A DNA stretch of 64,000 nucleotides, from contig NPFB01000001.1 in the NCBI GenBank assembly GCA_014084085.1, positions 382,277 through 446,276 on the forward strand. Direction: 5' to 3'. Source of the stretch: Hondaea fermentalgiana (Eukaryota; Sar; Bigyra; Thraustochytrida; Thraustochytriidae). The position numbers and the translations under genes are program-made. The number at the start of each line of letters is the position of its first letter. Positions within the stretch are counted from its first letter, which is position 1. Of the stretch, positions 40,906-51,090 are shown piece after piece. The notes below the pieces were generated by a model, which searched no databases, was not told the origin of the DNA, and worked only from the letters and a program-made list of their open reading frames with translations.

Positions 40906-43900
40906 TCATTCAGAACCCAAGGTTCCAGCCCAAAGAGCAACGAGATCCAAACCTCGTGCGTCGCACGCCTGCATACGTGCTAATGCAATTTCACGAAAAG
41001 TACGTGCTCGAACGTCTCGCTCTTGTAAATGTGCTTTGCAGAGACTGTCCCATTCTGAAAGATGTGTCGCCCACTGCGCGTGTGCAAATCGAGCATTTCG
41101 CACAGCACATGCCGCGACTCCACGCAGACGCGACAAGACGTGTGCATTTACATGTGCCAAATACTCCCCAACGACGTTTGGACTTGGGTTATCCAAAGCG
41201 CGTAGCTCCACCGCACGCATCGCCTGTTGAAAGCCTTCGTCAAGCATACCGCGAGACATATCCGAAAGCTCGCAACGCGAATGTGATAGAGCCTCCTCGA
41301 CCGCGCGCATTGCTTCTTTGTCAAGCGCTCCCGGACTCGGTATTCGCTCGAGACCCATGACCTCGTGTACGCGGTTAATCAGGGCTCTTTCACGGGAAAG
41401 ATATTCAAGGACGAGCTTGAGCACGGGCGCATAGCGCAAGGCTACGTTTTCGAGCCATCGTGAGCGAGGGGTCGGTACTGTGGCATTGTCTTCCCATCGT
41501 TCGGCCAAATGTGCTCGTGTGCGTCGCGTGTGGTCCAACGCGGACTCCCACAAGCCATGCGCAAGCTGTTCAACACTTGGTCTATACTTCGGCGCCGTGT
41601 GCATCACGTCCTTTAGCTGTCGCAATTCCTCGTCCACCATGCTGCGTTTCTCGCCTGGTAGAGCCTGTTCTCCCCGCACAAGGGCGCACGCCTCCGCGAC
41701 AAGTTCCGTAGCAGCTTTACGAGTTTCCTCGTTGGAGCACATTGCACGATGCAACGCCGGACGCGCAAACATCACAAAGGATTCCTTTGCCTTTTCCCAT
41801 TCCTGAAGCGCCTCATGAACGGCATCGACGTCAATTCGACCGTCTTGCGGGCCTCCATTTTCTGCAATGCTGTGAAGAAGCAGCAAACGCTGGCCCACTG
41901 CCCAGCCGGTCAGAGGGGGCGGGGCGAAAGAAGCCTCGAGATCCTTGATGTTAGTGCAAACATGAATCCCACTCATTGCAGCCCACTCATTGCGTTCTGC
42001 GATACTCGGGTCTTGCACTTGATCTTCCGCTTCGCTCTTTTCATCGGACTCGTCCTTTTCTTCCACCGCTAAACTCTCTTCTTGGGGGAAGATGAGAAGA
42101 TTCAGGAATCCAGGTGTGGGCTCACTTTCAAGTTCTCCATCCTGCACCGCGACTTCGTTCCCGTCATCTTCTGCCACCTTGCTCTCACTCTTTTGATCGA
42201 ATGCTGCAATATCCTTGTCACCTTCTCGTTCGCATTGCATCGCAACGTCTTGATACAATGGTCCGCAAATGTCTTCGATTGCTTGAAAGTCTGCCAAAGT
42301 CTGCGCGATTCCAATCAAGACGACGCCAATGGCAGCATCTTTGTCGCTTGTTGTCGCCAGATCAAAGACGGCGAGGCGCGTAAGCGCTGCGGAGAGCGCC
42401 GTAGCTTCATTGTCTTTTGCGTGACTAACGCGTCGAAGCAACTCGGATCTGTTCTCCTCTTCAATTGGGAGAGGCTTCTTGGGTACCTTGGCCGGCGCGG
42501 TCTCCACCTCGTTAGCCTCGTCTTCAGCTCGCTGCGTCTCGGCCTCGCGCTCGTAGTCCGAAGCGCGCACAATGCGGCATCCATAGCGTTGTTTGAGAAT
42601 GGCGCTCCAGAAACGGGTCATTGGGGCTTCGTCCAAGCCGACGAAAGCGGCGCACTTGAATGGCGCGCGCAATTGCGGGAGTGTTGCCGGGTCCCGGCAG
42701 ACTCCTTGCAAGACATCTGCAATGCTATCGCCGGGACTTTCCGCGTCAAGCTGCAAGATTTGGGTCACCTCTTTTGCGAATGGAGAGTCTGTCTCGGCAA
42801 ACGCAGCTTCTTGCGCAGAGCATTGAAAGGGGGACTCGCCTTCATCTGCAATGGGCGCAGGCAATGTTTGTCCCGCAGCAAAGGCAACCTTGAGTTCCCG
42901 CCATTCCGCGGGGGCAATTCGAGCATCGGAAGATGCATCTTTGGCATCCACTACTCGCTCCACGAGTCCTACAATGAGTTCAAGTGTTTCCCTGGCAACG
43001 AGGTCATGTCGGATCGCTCGAGCGTCCGCTTCTTTCGTGAGTCTCTCTTCGCGAATCATGGCGAGATTTGTTGTAGCTTCGAGGACTTCTGGATCTTGTG
43101 CGTGTTGCAAAGCCTTTTGTTCCAGATGGTGCTGGTGCGCGAGTACTTGGGCCCGGAATTCGCCTTCTCGGTACGCAATTAGCTCTCTCGCGCGACGACG
43201 ACGGTCTGCTCGGCTCATCTTTGACTTGTATGCCTGCCGTTTTCGTTCGCTTGCGGCCTTGCGCTCTTGTTCAGCCTCTTCTTGCACTTTTTGGAGCAGC
43301 GCCTCGCGCGCAAGGTCGGCTTCCAAGGTCCGCTGCGCCTTTTCCTGATCGCTAAGCATCTTACGCCTTCTTTGCTCGCGAGCTTTGCGGCCTGCAAGGG
43401 ACTCTTCTCGCTGTGCTCGAATGCCTGCAAGATGCTTGGCGACTTCAGCCTTATTGCGAGCCATCATATCTTCGACCTTGGCTTCCAAGGCTGCACGAGA
43501 CTGAAGTTCCGTCTTGGCAAGCGCTGCCGCGGTGCCTGTGCCAGAGCTGTCTCCCGTGTCCACCCCCAAACGCTTCAAATTTCGCTCAAACTCTTCTGTG
43601 CCACGCTGAACAAGCTTCGTGTTTTCCGCACGAAGAGCTTCGGCCTTGGCCGCCTCACTTGCTCGGCAAGTGAGCTCAAATTGCAGCTCGCGACGAATAC
43701 GCTCAGCCTTGACGCGTTCGTTCATCCTCCAGTCGCGTTTGCCCTGCTCGATCCAAGCGTCCAGAAAAGCTCGGCTTTCAGCAAGGCGTTCAAGTCGACT
43801 TTTGCGCCGCTCCGCGCGTGCCTCGCAGAGGTCCTTGTGCTCGGCGCGTGCTTCATCGTCTGCAGCGAGTTGTCTTTCGATGCGTCGTTCCTCAAAGTGT

Positions 43901-44430
43901 GCCAAATGCAAAGCGGAATCGAGTTGCTTTTTGTTGAGCAGGCCTCGAGCGGCGAGCTCCAAATTGGGATCCGGAACAGGTACCCTTCGGGGCGACTCGC
44001 GAATGTTTAGAACGGCTGCTTCTCGATCCTTGCGTGATTTTTCTTCGAGAGAAAGTAGCGAGTCTTCTGGCGGAGCGGCATCTGGCTCGAGCTTGCACTT
44101 GAGCTTGAAGAGCATCTGCGCTGCAGCGCCCGGGACCTCGAGCATGACGTTTGCAATCTCTTTGCGGGTCAAGACGAGACCGAGTTTTTCCTCAAGAATG
44201 GGCTCTAATTTCTCGAAATTGCTTGCTGCGATTTCCAGTAAGGCTGCCGTGTTTTCCTGCTCCGCTCTCTTGAACTTTTTCAGCTGCGTTGCACGAACGA
44301 GGCCATACTTGGCAAGAATAGAGGCAACCGCAAACCCATCGGCAGCGCACTGTTCGAGACTTCCATTTGCGTCGCCGCCATCGCGGCGGTCGCCGCCCGC
44401 CCCAATCCACCGCAGCAGCTGTGCCGACAT
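40906..44430 (-). CDS. SPEF2: SPEF2/CPC1-like central-pair axonemal protein
   Basis: Predicted 1174 aa, ATG 44428-44430. SPEF2 (KPL2; Chlamydomonas CPC1) is part of the C1b projection of the flagellar central pair. About residues 1-113 match its calponin-homology-like N-terminus: the ILAKYGL region, NFEKLEPILEEKLGL (NFSRLEPTLQ.LGI), then EIANVMLEVPGAAAQMLFKL (IMTEQPGVATKLLYQL). About 120-590 is the family's Arg/Glu-rich helical region. Near 590-640, APFKCAAFVGLDEAPMTRFW and the following KQRYGCRIV sit where SPEF2/CPC1 have a nucleotide-kinase-like domain, but the P-loop (GxxxxGKT) is absent, so this copy should not bind ATP conventionally. The remaining C-terminal half is helical. It is shorter than vertebrate SPEF2 (about 1800 aa). 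Convergent with the CCDC78-like gene and divergent from the GT fusion gene. Confidence 0.75.
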   Translation of the reverse strand: MSAQLLRWIGAGGDRRDGGDANGSLEQCAADGFAVASILAKYGLVRATQLKKFKRAEQENTAALLEIAASNFEKLEPILEEKLGLVLTRKEIANVMLEVPGAAAQMLFKLKCKLEPDAAPPEDSLLSLEEKSRKDREAAVLNIRESPRRVPVPDPNLELAARGLLNKKQLDSALHLAHFEERRIERQLAADDEARAEHKDLCEARAERRKSRLERLAESRAFLDAWIEQGKRDWRMNERVKAERIRRELQFELTCRASEAAKAEALRAENTKLVQRGTEEFERNLKRLGVDTGDSSGTGTAAALAKTELQSRAALEAKVEDMMARNKAEVAKHLAGIRAQREESLAGRKAREQRRRKMLSDQEKAQRTLEADLAREALLQKVQEEAEQERKAASERKRQAYKSKMSRADRRRRARELIAYREGEFRAQVLAHQHHLEQKALQHAQDPEVLEATTNLAMIREERLTKEADARAIRHDLVARETLELIVGLVERVVDAKDASSDARIAPAEWRELKVAFAAGQTLPAPIADEGESPFQCSAQEAAFAETDSPFAKEVTQILQLDAESPGDSIADVLQGVCRDPATLPQLRAPFKCAAFVGLDEAPMTRFWSAILKQRYGCRIVRASDYEREAETQRAEDEANEVETAPAKVPKKPLPIEEENRSELLRRVSHAKDNEATALSAALTRLAVFDLATTSDKDAAIGVVLIGIAQTLADFQAIEDICGPLYQDVAMQCEREGDKDIAAFDQKSESKVAEDDGNEVAVQDGELESEPTPGFLNLLIFPQEESLAVEEKDESDEKSEAEDQVQDPSIAERNEWAAMSGIHVCTNIKDLEASFAPPPLTGWAVGQRLLLLHSIAENGGPQDGRIDVDAVHEALQEWEKAKESFVMFARPALHRAMCSNEETRKAATELVAEACALVRGEQALPGEKRSMVDEELRQLKDVMHTAPKYRPSVEQLAHGLWESALDHTRRTRAHLAERWEDNATVPTPRSRWLENVALRYAPVLKLVLEYLSRERALINRVHEVMGLERIPSPGALDKEAMRAVEEALSHSRCELSDMSRGMLDEGFQQAMRAVELRALDNPSPNVVGEYLAHVNAHVLSRLRGVAACAVRNARFAHAQWATHLSEWDSLCKAHLQERDVRARTFREIALARMQACDARGLDLVALWAGTLGSE

Positions 44431-44631
44431 CTCGCTTGCCGTTGCTGCAGATTAAGGCAGTGCGCAGGCCAGCGCGCAGAGCTTGGTATCTGCGAGCCGA
44501 AAGCGTTGCTCGCTCGCTGGCTTGTTTTAATCGTTTCCTTACTATCTGCGCAACAAGGGCTTTCTTTGTCTTTGATGCTTTTCCTTGCACGTGCTACGTA
44601 GGGTCGGCGCACGCCTGGCTTCACGCGAGTG

Positions 44632-44664
44632 GATGAATGAATGAATGAATGAATGAGTGAATGA
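44632..44664. repeat. gaat tetranucleotide microsatellite
   Basis: About eight gaat units, one interrupted (gagt), in the divergent promoter region. Confidence 0.9.
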
Positions 44665-45143
44665 AAGGAAGAGTAAGCAGCTCTCAATTGATTGTACATC
44701 TAACTAGATTTTTCTTCTTCTCCTCTTCGACATTCGAGTCGGTGGGGTGTAAATGAACCTGGATTTGCGCGAGTCACACCCCCACCTTCTTCACCATTCA
44801 TGCCTTTCCGCACAATCAATCTTCTCCGAAAACAAAGTATAATTCCTTTCCACAGACACAACACCCGAAAGAAAGCTGCGCGCACGATCCGCGGCAGTGG
44901 CCAGCCAGGACCGATGCTTCGTTCGCCTCGCAGACCCCGGCCCGAGCCGTGCCGAGCTGCGGCCGCGAGCCTCGTCTTCGCCTCCTCAACGGATATACGT
45001 TCCGTGCAGGTTCCAGGACGGTTCTGCGCATCTTTCGGGCCCGGGTTGGAGAGGATCGAGAGACAGGCAGGCAGGCAGACAGACAGACCCTTATTATTAT
45101 TATGCAAGACGAGAGTCCCAATCGAGCCAAAAAATCCGAAAGT

Positions 45144-45243
45144 NNNNNNNNNNNNNNNNNNNNNNNNNNNNNNNNNNNNNNNNNNNNNNNNNNNNNNNNN
45201 NNNNNNNNNNNNNNNNNNNNNNNNNNNNNNNNNNNNNNNNNNN
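45144..45243. other. Assembly gap (100 N)
   Basis: Placeholder gap just upstream of the GT fusion gene; the true 5' end may lie in it. Confidence 0.98.
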
Positions 45244-45372
45244 CCGATGGGCCCGCCCGCCCGCGCCCGCCGGGGCAGCGCCGGGGCCACCGGCAGCCGC
45301 GCAGCAGGCCTCGAGCGTAACGCGGCGTCGCGGCGCGCTTCGGACGCTGACTCGCGGGTGCACGAGGTCGAG

Positions 45373-48186
45373 ATGACCGAGCAAAACAGCCCGACACCCT
45401 CTGCCGCAGCTGGCAGGATAAGCGCCAACAACAACGACATCAACAGCATCGACAACAGTAACGCTAGCAACAGCGGCAGCAATGCTAACAGCAGCAGTGG
45501 TGGCGATGGTGGTCTGGGGCTACAGGGCCTTCAAGGGGCACGTGTGCTGCTATCTTTGCTGGTGCTGGTGACCCTGGGCCAAGTCTACATGCTCTGGCCT
45601 TCCTTGGAGACGCTGGAGGCGCCCTTAGCCGAGGAAATGGCTTCGAACGGACCCTTGGTGTGGTCCCCCTCCTCGGCATCGCCTCCTCCGCCCCTCGCAG
45701 AATGCGAAGATAGCGATAGGCTTGCGAGTCCGCGGGACCGAGAGGCAGCCGTGGCTCGCGCCGTGCACCGCGTCTTTGAAAGAGGCCAGCTCGAAGTCCC
45801 GCCCGAAGGCTGCAGAACGACCGAGACCATCGAGGTGAACTTTCGTGCGCTCAACAGGCGTATCAAAACCGAAAAATCGTCACGCCTTGGTTGCATTGTT
45901 TACTTGGCGCAGAAGCGACACTCCTCTTACGATCGCAACAGTCTCGGGATGTTGCGTCGCTCCCTCGATCTCTTATATGAAAATTACAACCAAGAATTCA
46001 GACGTGACGTGCTCGTCTTTCACACAGGTGACTTTGATGAGCATGATGAAGTTGACCTTCGTAAAAACGGCACGCGGAATGAAATTTATCTCGTGGAAAT
46101 CCCCAAAGGGTCGCGATACTGGGAATTACCCGGCTTTCTGGACCGCAAAGACGCAGACCGCTGGTTGGATAACGCCTTTAGCGAAGGCTATAGACACATG
46201 TGCCGCTGGTACGCTGGTCGGCTATTCGAATTTGTTGAGAATCTCGGCTACGAGTTTGTCATGCGCATGGACGAGGATTCCTTTTTGCTCTCGAAAATCA
46301 GATACGACCTCTTTGAGTTCATGCGCAAAAGACGCTTACAGTACGCGTATCGCCTTGATGCCTTTGAACCATGCTGTGACGATGATTTTCGCCAGCGGTA
46401 TATCAAATCCTTTCTCGACCACGAAAGCAAGCAGTGGCAAAACAAGGGCTTCCTCCACGAGTGCTGTTGGGACAAACAAGACGGATACTCCAGTTATGGG
46501 TACTACAACAATTTCTTCATCACAGAAGTAAGCTTTTGGCGACAGGAACACGTGCGTCGTCTCTTTAGCTTTGTCGATTGGACAGGCGGTTTTTTCCTCT
46601 TTCGTGAAAATGATCTCGTCTTGCAGTCCCTCAGCGTGCAGCTCTTTATGCCAAAGGAAAGGGTTCACAAGTTCACCGACTGGTCCTATGAGCACGTCTC
46701 GGGTGTCGCCTGTGAGTGGGGAGGCGTTGTCCGCGGAACGGACGACGAGGAAACTAATCCTGTGGACGCTGCTGTGGCCGCCTATGCGAAGCGCAATTCC
46801 AAGGCGCTGACTGTGCCAAGAGCGCAATTCAATTCGCCCGCAAATTACAGCTGGAATGCTGTGTACTGCGCTCCCGACAACTATCGCGCCGATGTCGAGG
46901 TAAACTTTCACAAGCGCGACCCGGCGCGGGTGCCGAGCCACCGGGCCAAAGCGCCATTCTGTTTTGATCTCTTGCAATATGATCACAAGGAGGATGGACC
47001 CAATCGAGGCAAGCGGTTTCGTATCCAGATCCCACGCCGCGGCGATCTGTCTCCTGGGGCCGTGCTGGATGACCGACCCGCGCACTTGGCAGCTGCACAA
47101 GCCTCCAGACGCTTTCAGCTCGCTTTCGACCGGCTACGAACCTGCGACGTAGCCACACCAACATCTCGGGTCGCCATGCATGTAGAACCCCCCGAGTGCG
47201 GTGCTGGGTGCTCGCTCAACTACCTCGTGTCGCCGCTCTTGCACGCCATTTCTACGGACCAGGCTTTTCTCACGCCAGCGTCCATGTGGGCGAGTCGGAG
47301 TGAGTGTGGGGGATCCAACTCGCTTTCGTGTTTTCTCCAAGCGTTTGCAAAACGGGACGACAGCCTTGCACAATGTGCCAAGTCATCTGGTCCGCGCTAT
47401 GAAAAAGAGTATCAGAGGTGGCGTCGCATCGGCCAAGATGATTATGGGCAATGGTCTGGGCCTGAAAAGCTTGCGCGAAGCGCAAGCGGTTTCGAAGACT
47501 TTGGCATCATGTGGAACGTTGGCCAAGTCTTGAAAAATCTTTTGCAGTTCTCCCCGCATGTGGAACGAGAACTCGCACGTCGCGTGCGACTTTCTGGTCT
47601 TGACCAGGTCGAAAATCAGCCTGTTCTCGGTTTACATGTGCGCCTCGGCGACGCATGTAGTGATCCAAAGCTCTTTGAAAAAGGTCGTCGCTGTGATCCT
47701 CTCTCGTACTACATGCCAGCGCTCAAGCTGTTGCGGGCGAGATATGGTTTCAAGAGCGTCTACCTCGCCACGGACTCGGCAGAGGTTATCCGCAACGCCA
47801 CGACCCAATATCGGGACTTTAAGTGGCTCTACAACGACGCAATTGATCGTTCACGCTACGCAGTCTTTGACCGCGCCAGTCAAGAGGATGAAGTCACGAT
47901 CGAGGGCGTCCTTTTTGGCGACAAGCGACTCCATGATGCCGGTTTTTCGAAAACGCAAGAAATGGTCGACTTTCTTGTGGATACATATATACTTGGGGTG
48001 CACACGTCGGGCTTCGTTGGCAAGTTCACCTCCAACATGGATCGTATCGTGACTGCCCTTGGGGCAGCCACAGGTAATGAGGCCGGCACCTGCCTCAAGC
48101 CGACAATCTCTCTTGACTCCGATTGGTGTTACGATTTTATGGTCCAGTCTGGCCTCGGGCTGAATGGTAAACTGTTTTTTTGTTGA
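45373..48186 (+). CDS. Fusion glycosyltransferase: GT15-like mannosyltransferase plus fucosyltransferase-like domain
   Basis: Predicted 937 aa from ATG 45373; an in-frame ATG at 45247 is possible. A cytosolic Asn/Ser/Gly-rich tail precedes a signal-anchor helix at about 57-75 (VLLSLLVLVTLGQVYMLW), so it is a type II Golgi membrane protein. About 170-445 resembles GT15 (KRE2/MNT1 alpha-1,2-mannosyltransferases): GCIVYLAQKR, the FVMRMDEDSF acidic metal-site region, YGYYNNFFITEVSFWRQ, DWTGGFFLFRENDLVLQSL, VHKFTDWSYEH. Yeast GT15 enzymes have NFEI and VHS where this has NFFI and LQS, so the proposed nucleophile and a metal ligand appear changed. About 540-930 is a second, GT-B type domain with LHVRLGDAC (755-762; HxRRGD-like fucosyltransferase motif), SVYLATDSAEVI and GVHTSGFVGKFTSNMDR, as in FUT8-class enzymes. 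The donor substrates are inferred. Convergent with a single-domain homologue of the second half. Confidence 0.7.
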   Translation: MTEQNSPTPSAAAGRISANNNDINSIDNSNASNSGSNANSSSGGDGGLGLQGLQGARVLLSLLVLVTLGQVYMLWPSLETLEAPLAEEMASNGPLVWSPSSASPPPPLAECEDSDRLASPRDREAAVARAVHRVFERGQLEVPPEGCRTTETIEVNFRALNRRIKTEKSSRLGCIVYLAQKRHSSYDRNSLGMLRRSLDLLYENYNQEFRRDVLVFHTGDFDEHDEVDLRKNGTRNEIYLVEIPKGSRYWELPGFLDRKDADRWLDNAFSEGYRHMCRWYAGRLFEFVENLGYEFVMRMDEDSFLLSKIRYDLFEFMRKRRLQYAYRLDAFEPCCDDDFRQRYIKSFLDHESKQWQNKGFLHECCWDKQDGYSSYGYYNNFFITEVSFWRQEHVRRLFSFVDWTGGFFLFRENDLVLQSLSVQLFMPKERVHKFTDWSYEHVSGVACEWGGVVRGTDDEETNPVDAAVAAYAKRNSKALTVPRAQFNSPANYSWNAVYCAPDNYRADVEVNFHKRDPARVPSHRAKAPFCFDLLQYDHKEDGPNRGKRFRIQIPRRGDLSPGAVLDDRPAHLAAAQASRRFQLAFDRLRTCDVATPTSRVAMHVEPPECGAGCSLNYLVSPLLHAISTDQAFLTPASMWASRSECGGSNSLSCFLQAFAKRDDSLAQCAKSSGPRYEKEYQRWRRIGQDDYGQWSGPEKLARSASGFEDFGIMWNVGQVLKNLLQFSPHVERELARRVRLSGLDQVENQPVLGLHVRLGDACSDPKLFEKGRRCDPLSYYMPALKLLRARYGFKSVYLATDSAEVIRNATTQYRDFKWLYNDAIDRSRYAVFDRASQEDEVTIEGVLFGDKRLHDAGFSKTQEMVDFLVDTYILGVHTSGFVGKFTSNMDRIVTALGAATGNEAGTCLKPTISLDSDWCYDFMVQSGLGLNGKLFFC

Positions 48187-48813
48187 GCGGACGAATAGTA
48201 GCTCGCTCTGACTCTAGAAATGCTCCTCTATCTTCTTTTGCTTTTCTTTTTTTGCTTTTTATGTCCATCAAAGGATCCTTGGGGACACTCATGACGATCC
48301 TCTTGCGGCGCTGCAAAAGGCCATGGCGGGGTTAGTCTGGGCAAGGTGCTGGCGCGTGGAATGCATAATCTATAAACTTGAATTATGCACGAACGAAGGC
48401 GCAGCGACGAGCTCAGTCTCATTGTTTCCAGAAAACTACTCCCTTATGAGCTGCGGAGGTCTATGCAAACGCTTTTACCAGGTTGCTTGCAAGCTGTAAG
48501 GCCCGCGCACCTTCAGCGCGCCCAACAGGACTCTTGAGAACCACTCCGGCGCATTTTTCCAGTTCTAGGATCAGAAATTACAGAAGAAAATCCGAGTCAA
48601 TCCTCGAGACAGTGCACACTGCGTTATGCACTCTTATTCGGACCCCTTCGTTGCGCTCCCTTGCAGCAAGCGACTCGCAGTAGACACTTTTGGTTACGAA
48701 GACGGACAAGCTCATAGCAAAAGCTCACGTGTTCTTTTCAGAAACGCGTAAGATGTGGATTGAACGACTTCAAAGGTCTGATCAGGCAAGAAGAATCAAG
48801 GCTTGAGATTATT
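48187..48813. other. 3' spacer between the two convergent glycosyltransferase genes
   Basis: 627 bp with T-rich runs near 48232-48258. No gene or clear RNA recognised. Confidence 0.55.
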
Positions 48814-50838
48814 TCATTGCCCAGAGTGCATACGAAGCGTCGTGACAACAATTTTGGCCGCATCTGCTTGGAAATCAGACAAGACGTCGTAATAGTCTTC
48901 GCGCGGAAGACGCAAAAGTTCCTCAGTTAGACCCTGAGTGCGGTCGTAGTTCGGCCACGTGGATTCGGGGCTGTGCAAACGTGCAAGCTTGCGAAGCCAT
49001 ACCTGATGCGTCTCACAGCCTGGCACCTTTGCGGCCATTTGACTCATAAAAGAAAATTTCCTCTTGCGCTCCATGAGAGCTGTGGTCTCTTCGATACATT
49101 CCTTGGAACAGCACGCGTCGTCGTCTCGCGCAGTCGCTTGCACAAAATCATCGAGCAGAGGCGAGAGCTCGCGAAGTGCTCTGGAATCGATCCAGGAAAG
49201 CCGAAACGCGTCCTTGTGTTGATAGAATATGGTACATTGATCCGCACAAAGAGTTCCTGCAAAAGCGTCACAATGCCGGATTGCTGTCGAGTTGCAAAGA
49301 TATGCGGGACGCCATTGACAGCGATGGCGATGCCAGCGCGTGCACCGATCTGGCGTCAGCCAACCCAATGAGCAAATGTCGAAAGGGCACCATTGCGCGT
49401 CAAAACTAACGTAGCGCGAACGCGCATTTCGCCCACTGAGGTTCATGGCCCCACGAATAAAGTTGCTAAAAAAGGAGCCCACGTGAATTTCACCCTCGGC
49501 AAGGAGCGCGAGGTCCAACAAAGCTTCTAGCGCCAGACCCGAACTCCGCACGAGTGCTTTGGTCTCTTTATTGTCCTCGTAAGCCTTGGCACGAAGCGAG
49601 CTTTTGGTGGCAAAACTTTCGTAAAAAGTTCTATTCAAATGAATAGACGCAATTTGCCCCTGGAAACGCGTTCCAGTACTGTCGTATGAATTACTCTCCA
49701 CAAGATCGTCCAATTCGTCGAGCAAGGCTGACGAGTCGCTGGCAACAAGCAGCGTGCCGTTAGAAAGACCTTTTTCCACAAGAAGGTCATGCACACTCTG
49801 CGCGTCCGAGAGACAAACGGGCCGTCCACCCGTGCACGAGTCTCCGCGGCGCATATGAACAGCAATAAGAGGGCGAGGGGCGTCTTTAAAGTCAAAGAGC
49901 GTGCCGAATGGCGAATCCTCGAGCGTTGGCGCAAAGTTTATTGGATCCTTTACAGGATTTGCGAAGGGGAAACCAGCCGTGCGCAGAATGCTATGCATGC
50001 CAGCGAGAACTCGTGGACTTGGTTGGACGACACTGCGTGCAAGCTGTCGCCACCACCACATGAGAGGAAGGTGAGCAAAAGGTGGTGGGATACGCACCGC
50101 GTTGCGAGCCTTTTTGCGGTCACATGAAACATCGTCGCAAGACGCTGCATCGATAGACTCTGCCTGCGCCAGAATGTGCGCAGGAGGACGGCAGGGAAGA
50201 TGAAAGAGGTCATGTATCCCCATGCCTGCATTGGAGAACCACAAGAGCTCCTGCTGGTCCAAAATGGGAACGAGATTCCTGCCAATGGCGAAATTGATGC
50301 CAAAAAGTGCCTGTGAAATAGACATGCCCACGCCTCCATCTCTAACGATGCGAACGCGAGCAAGTCGTTCCGACGTAATATTGGGTCCACAGAAAAGCTT
50401 TTCGTGAATATATGCCTGCGCCTGCAGTGCACTTTTGTGTTCGTGGAAACTACTGTGTTGCGTCTGCAATCGTCTCTTGACCCGCAAAGCTTTCTCCAGC
50501 GTAATGTCCAGACTTGAGGCGATTTGTTTGTGCGCGTTTCCCGGAATGTTGTCCGGAAGGAAATGTTCTGCAAGCGTTGCCATTGGGTCGCGCCGTAGAG
50601 TTTCCTTCATGCGCGTCTGCACTTCATGCTCCAGAGGCGTTTTTACAGCCTCATAGCTTGGTTCCATGGATGTCGCCATTTCGTCAGCGGCTTGCAAACG
50701 GAATTGAGTGGTTGCAAACATGGCAACGACAAGGAGAGCTCCAAGTGCGAGCATCAAGATATGACGACATTGCAGACGTTGGCCCAAGCATCGTGACCCG
50801 CTGACGTCCTCTTCACAACTTCTACTGCTGCTGCCGCA

Positions 50839-50874
<36 letters not shown>

Positions 50875-51090
50875 CGTCCTACTGCCGTTGTATCTATGCT
50901 TGGTTGGTGTACCTCGCGAAGGCAATGAGGACGACGACGTGGAAGACGACGACCAACGTCGTGTGAGATGGCCTCTCCAGGACCGCCCCGTCCTCGCCGA
51001 AGTCGTTGCCAACGGTGGAGGTGTCGCTACCGCAACCTGCAGCACGCGTGGACCATCTTGCGGCGTGTCTGTGACCTTTGCCAGTGACAT
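48814..51090 (-). CDS. Type II membrane fucosyltransferase-like protein
   Basis: Predicted 758 aa from ATG 51088-51090 (the open frame reaches a TTG at 51213). A cytosolic head rich in Ser (poly-Ser from a gct/cag repeat) is followed by one signal-anchor helix (ILMLALGALLVVAMFATTQF, about 111-130). The lumenal part has the hallmarks of a GT-B fucosyltransferase: VRIVRDGGVGMSISQALFGI early in the domain (a glycine turn like FUT8's), PLIAVHMRRGDSC at about 408-419 (HxRRGD motif), TLLVASDSSALLDEL, and the late GEIHVGSFFSNFIRGAMNLS followed by VSFDAQWCPFD. Many Cys in the C-terminal part suggest disulfides. The HxRxGDxC and (L/F)D..WC motifs are shared with the C-terminal domain of the neighbouring fusion gene, so they are probably paralogues. 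GDP-fucose use is likely but not provable here. Divergent from PTAR1, 274 bp apart. Confidence 0.65.
50842..50873. repeat. gct/cag trinucleotide run encoding poly-Ser
   Basis: About ten ctg units on the plus strand; read on the minus strand in this frame it gives the Ser run in the cytosolic tail of the fucosyltransferase-like protein. Confidence 0.9.

Larger units (their letters stand above)
44431..45372. promoter_or_regulatory. Divergent intergenic region with gap, between SPEF2-like and GT fusion genes
   Basis: Holds both promoters, a (gaat)n run at 44632-44664, aggc/agac and att microsatellites at about 45064-45103, and the 100-N gap at 45144-45243. An upstream in-frame ATG at 45247 right after the gap could extend the GT gene by 42 residues. 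Confidence 0.5.
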
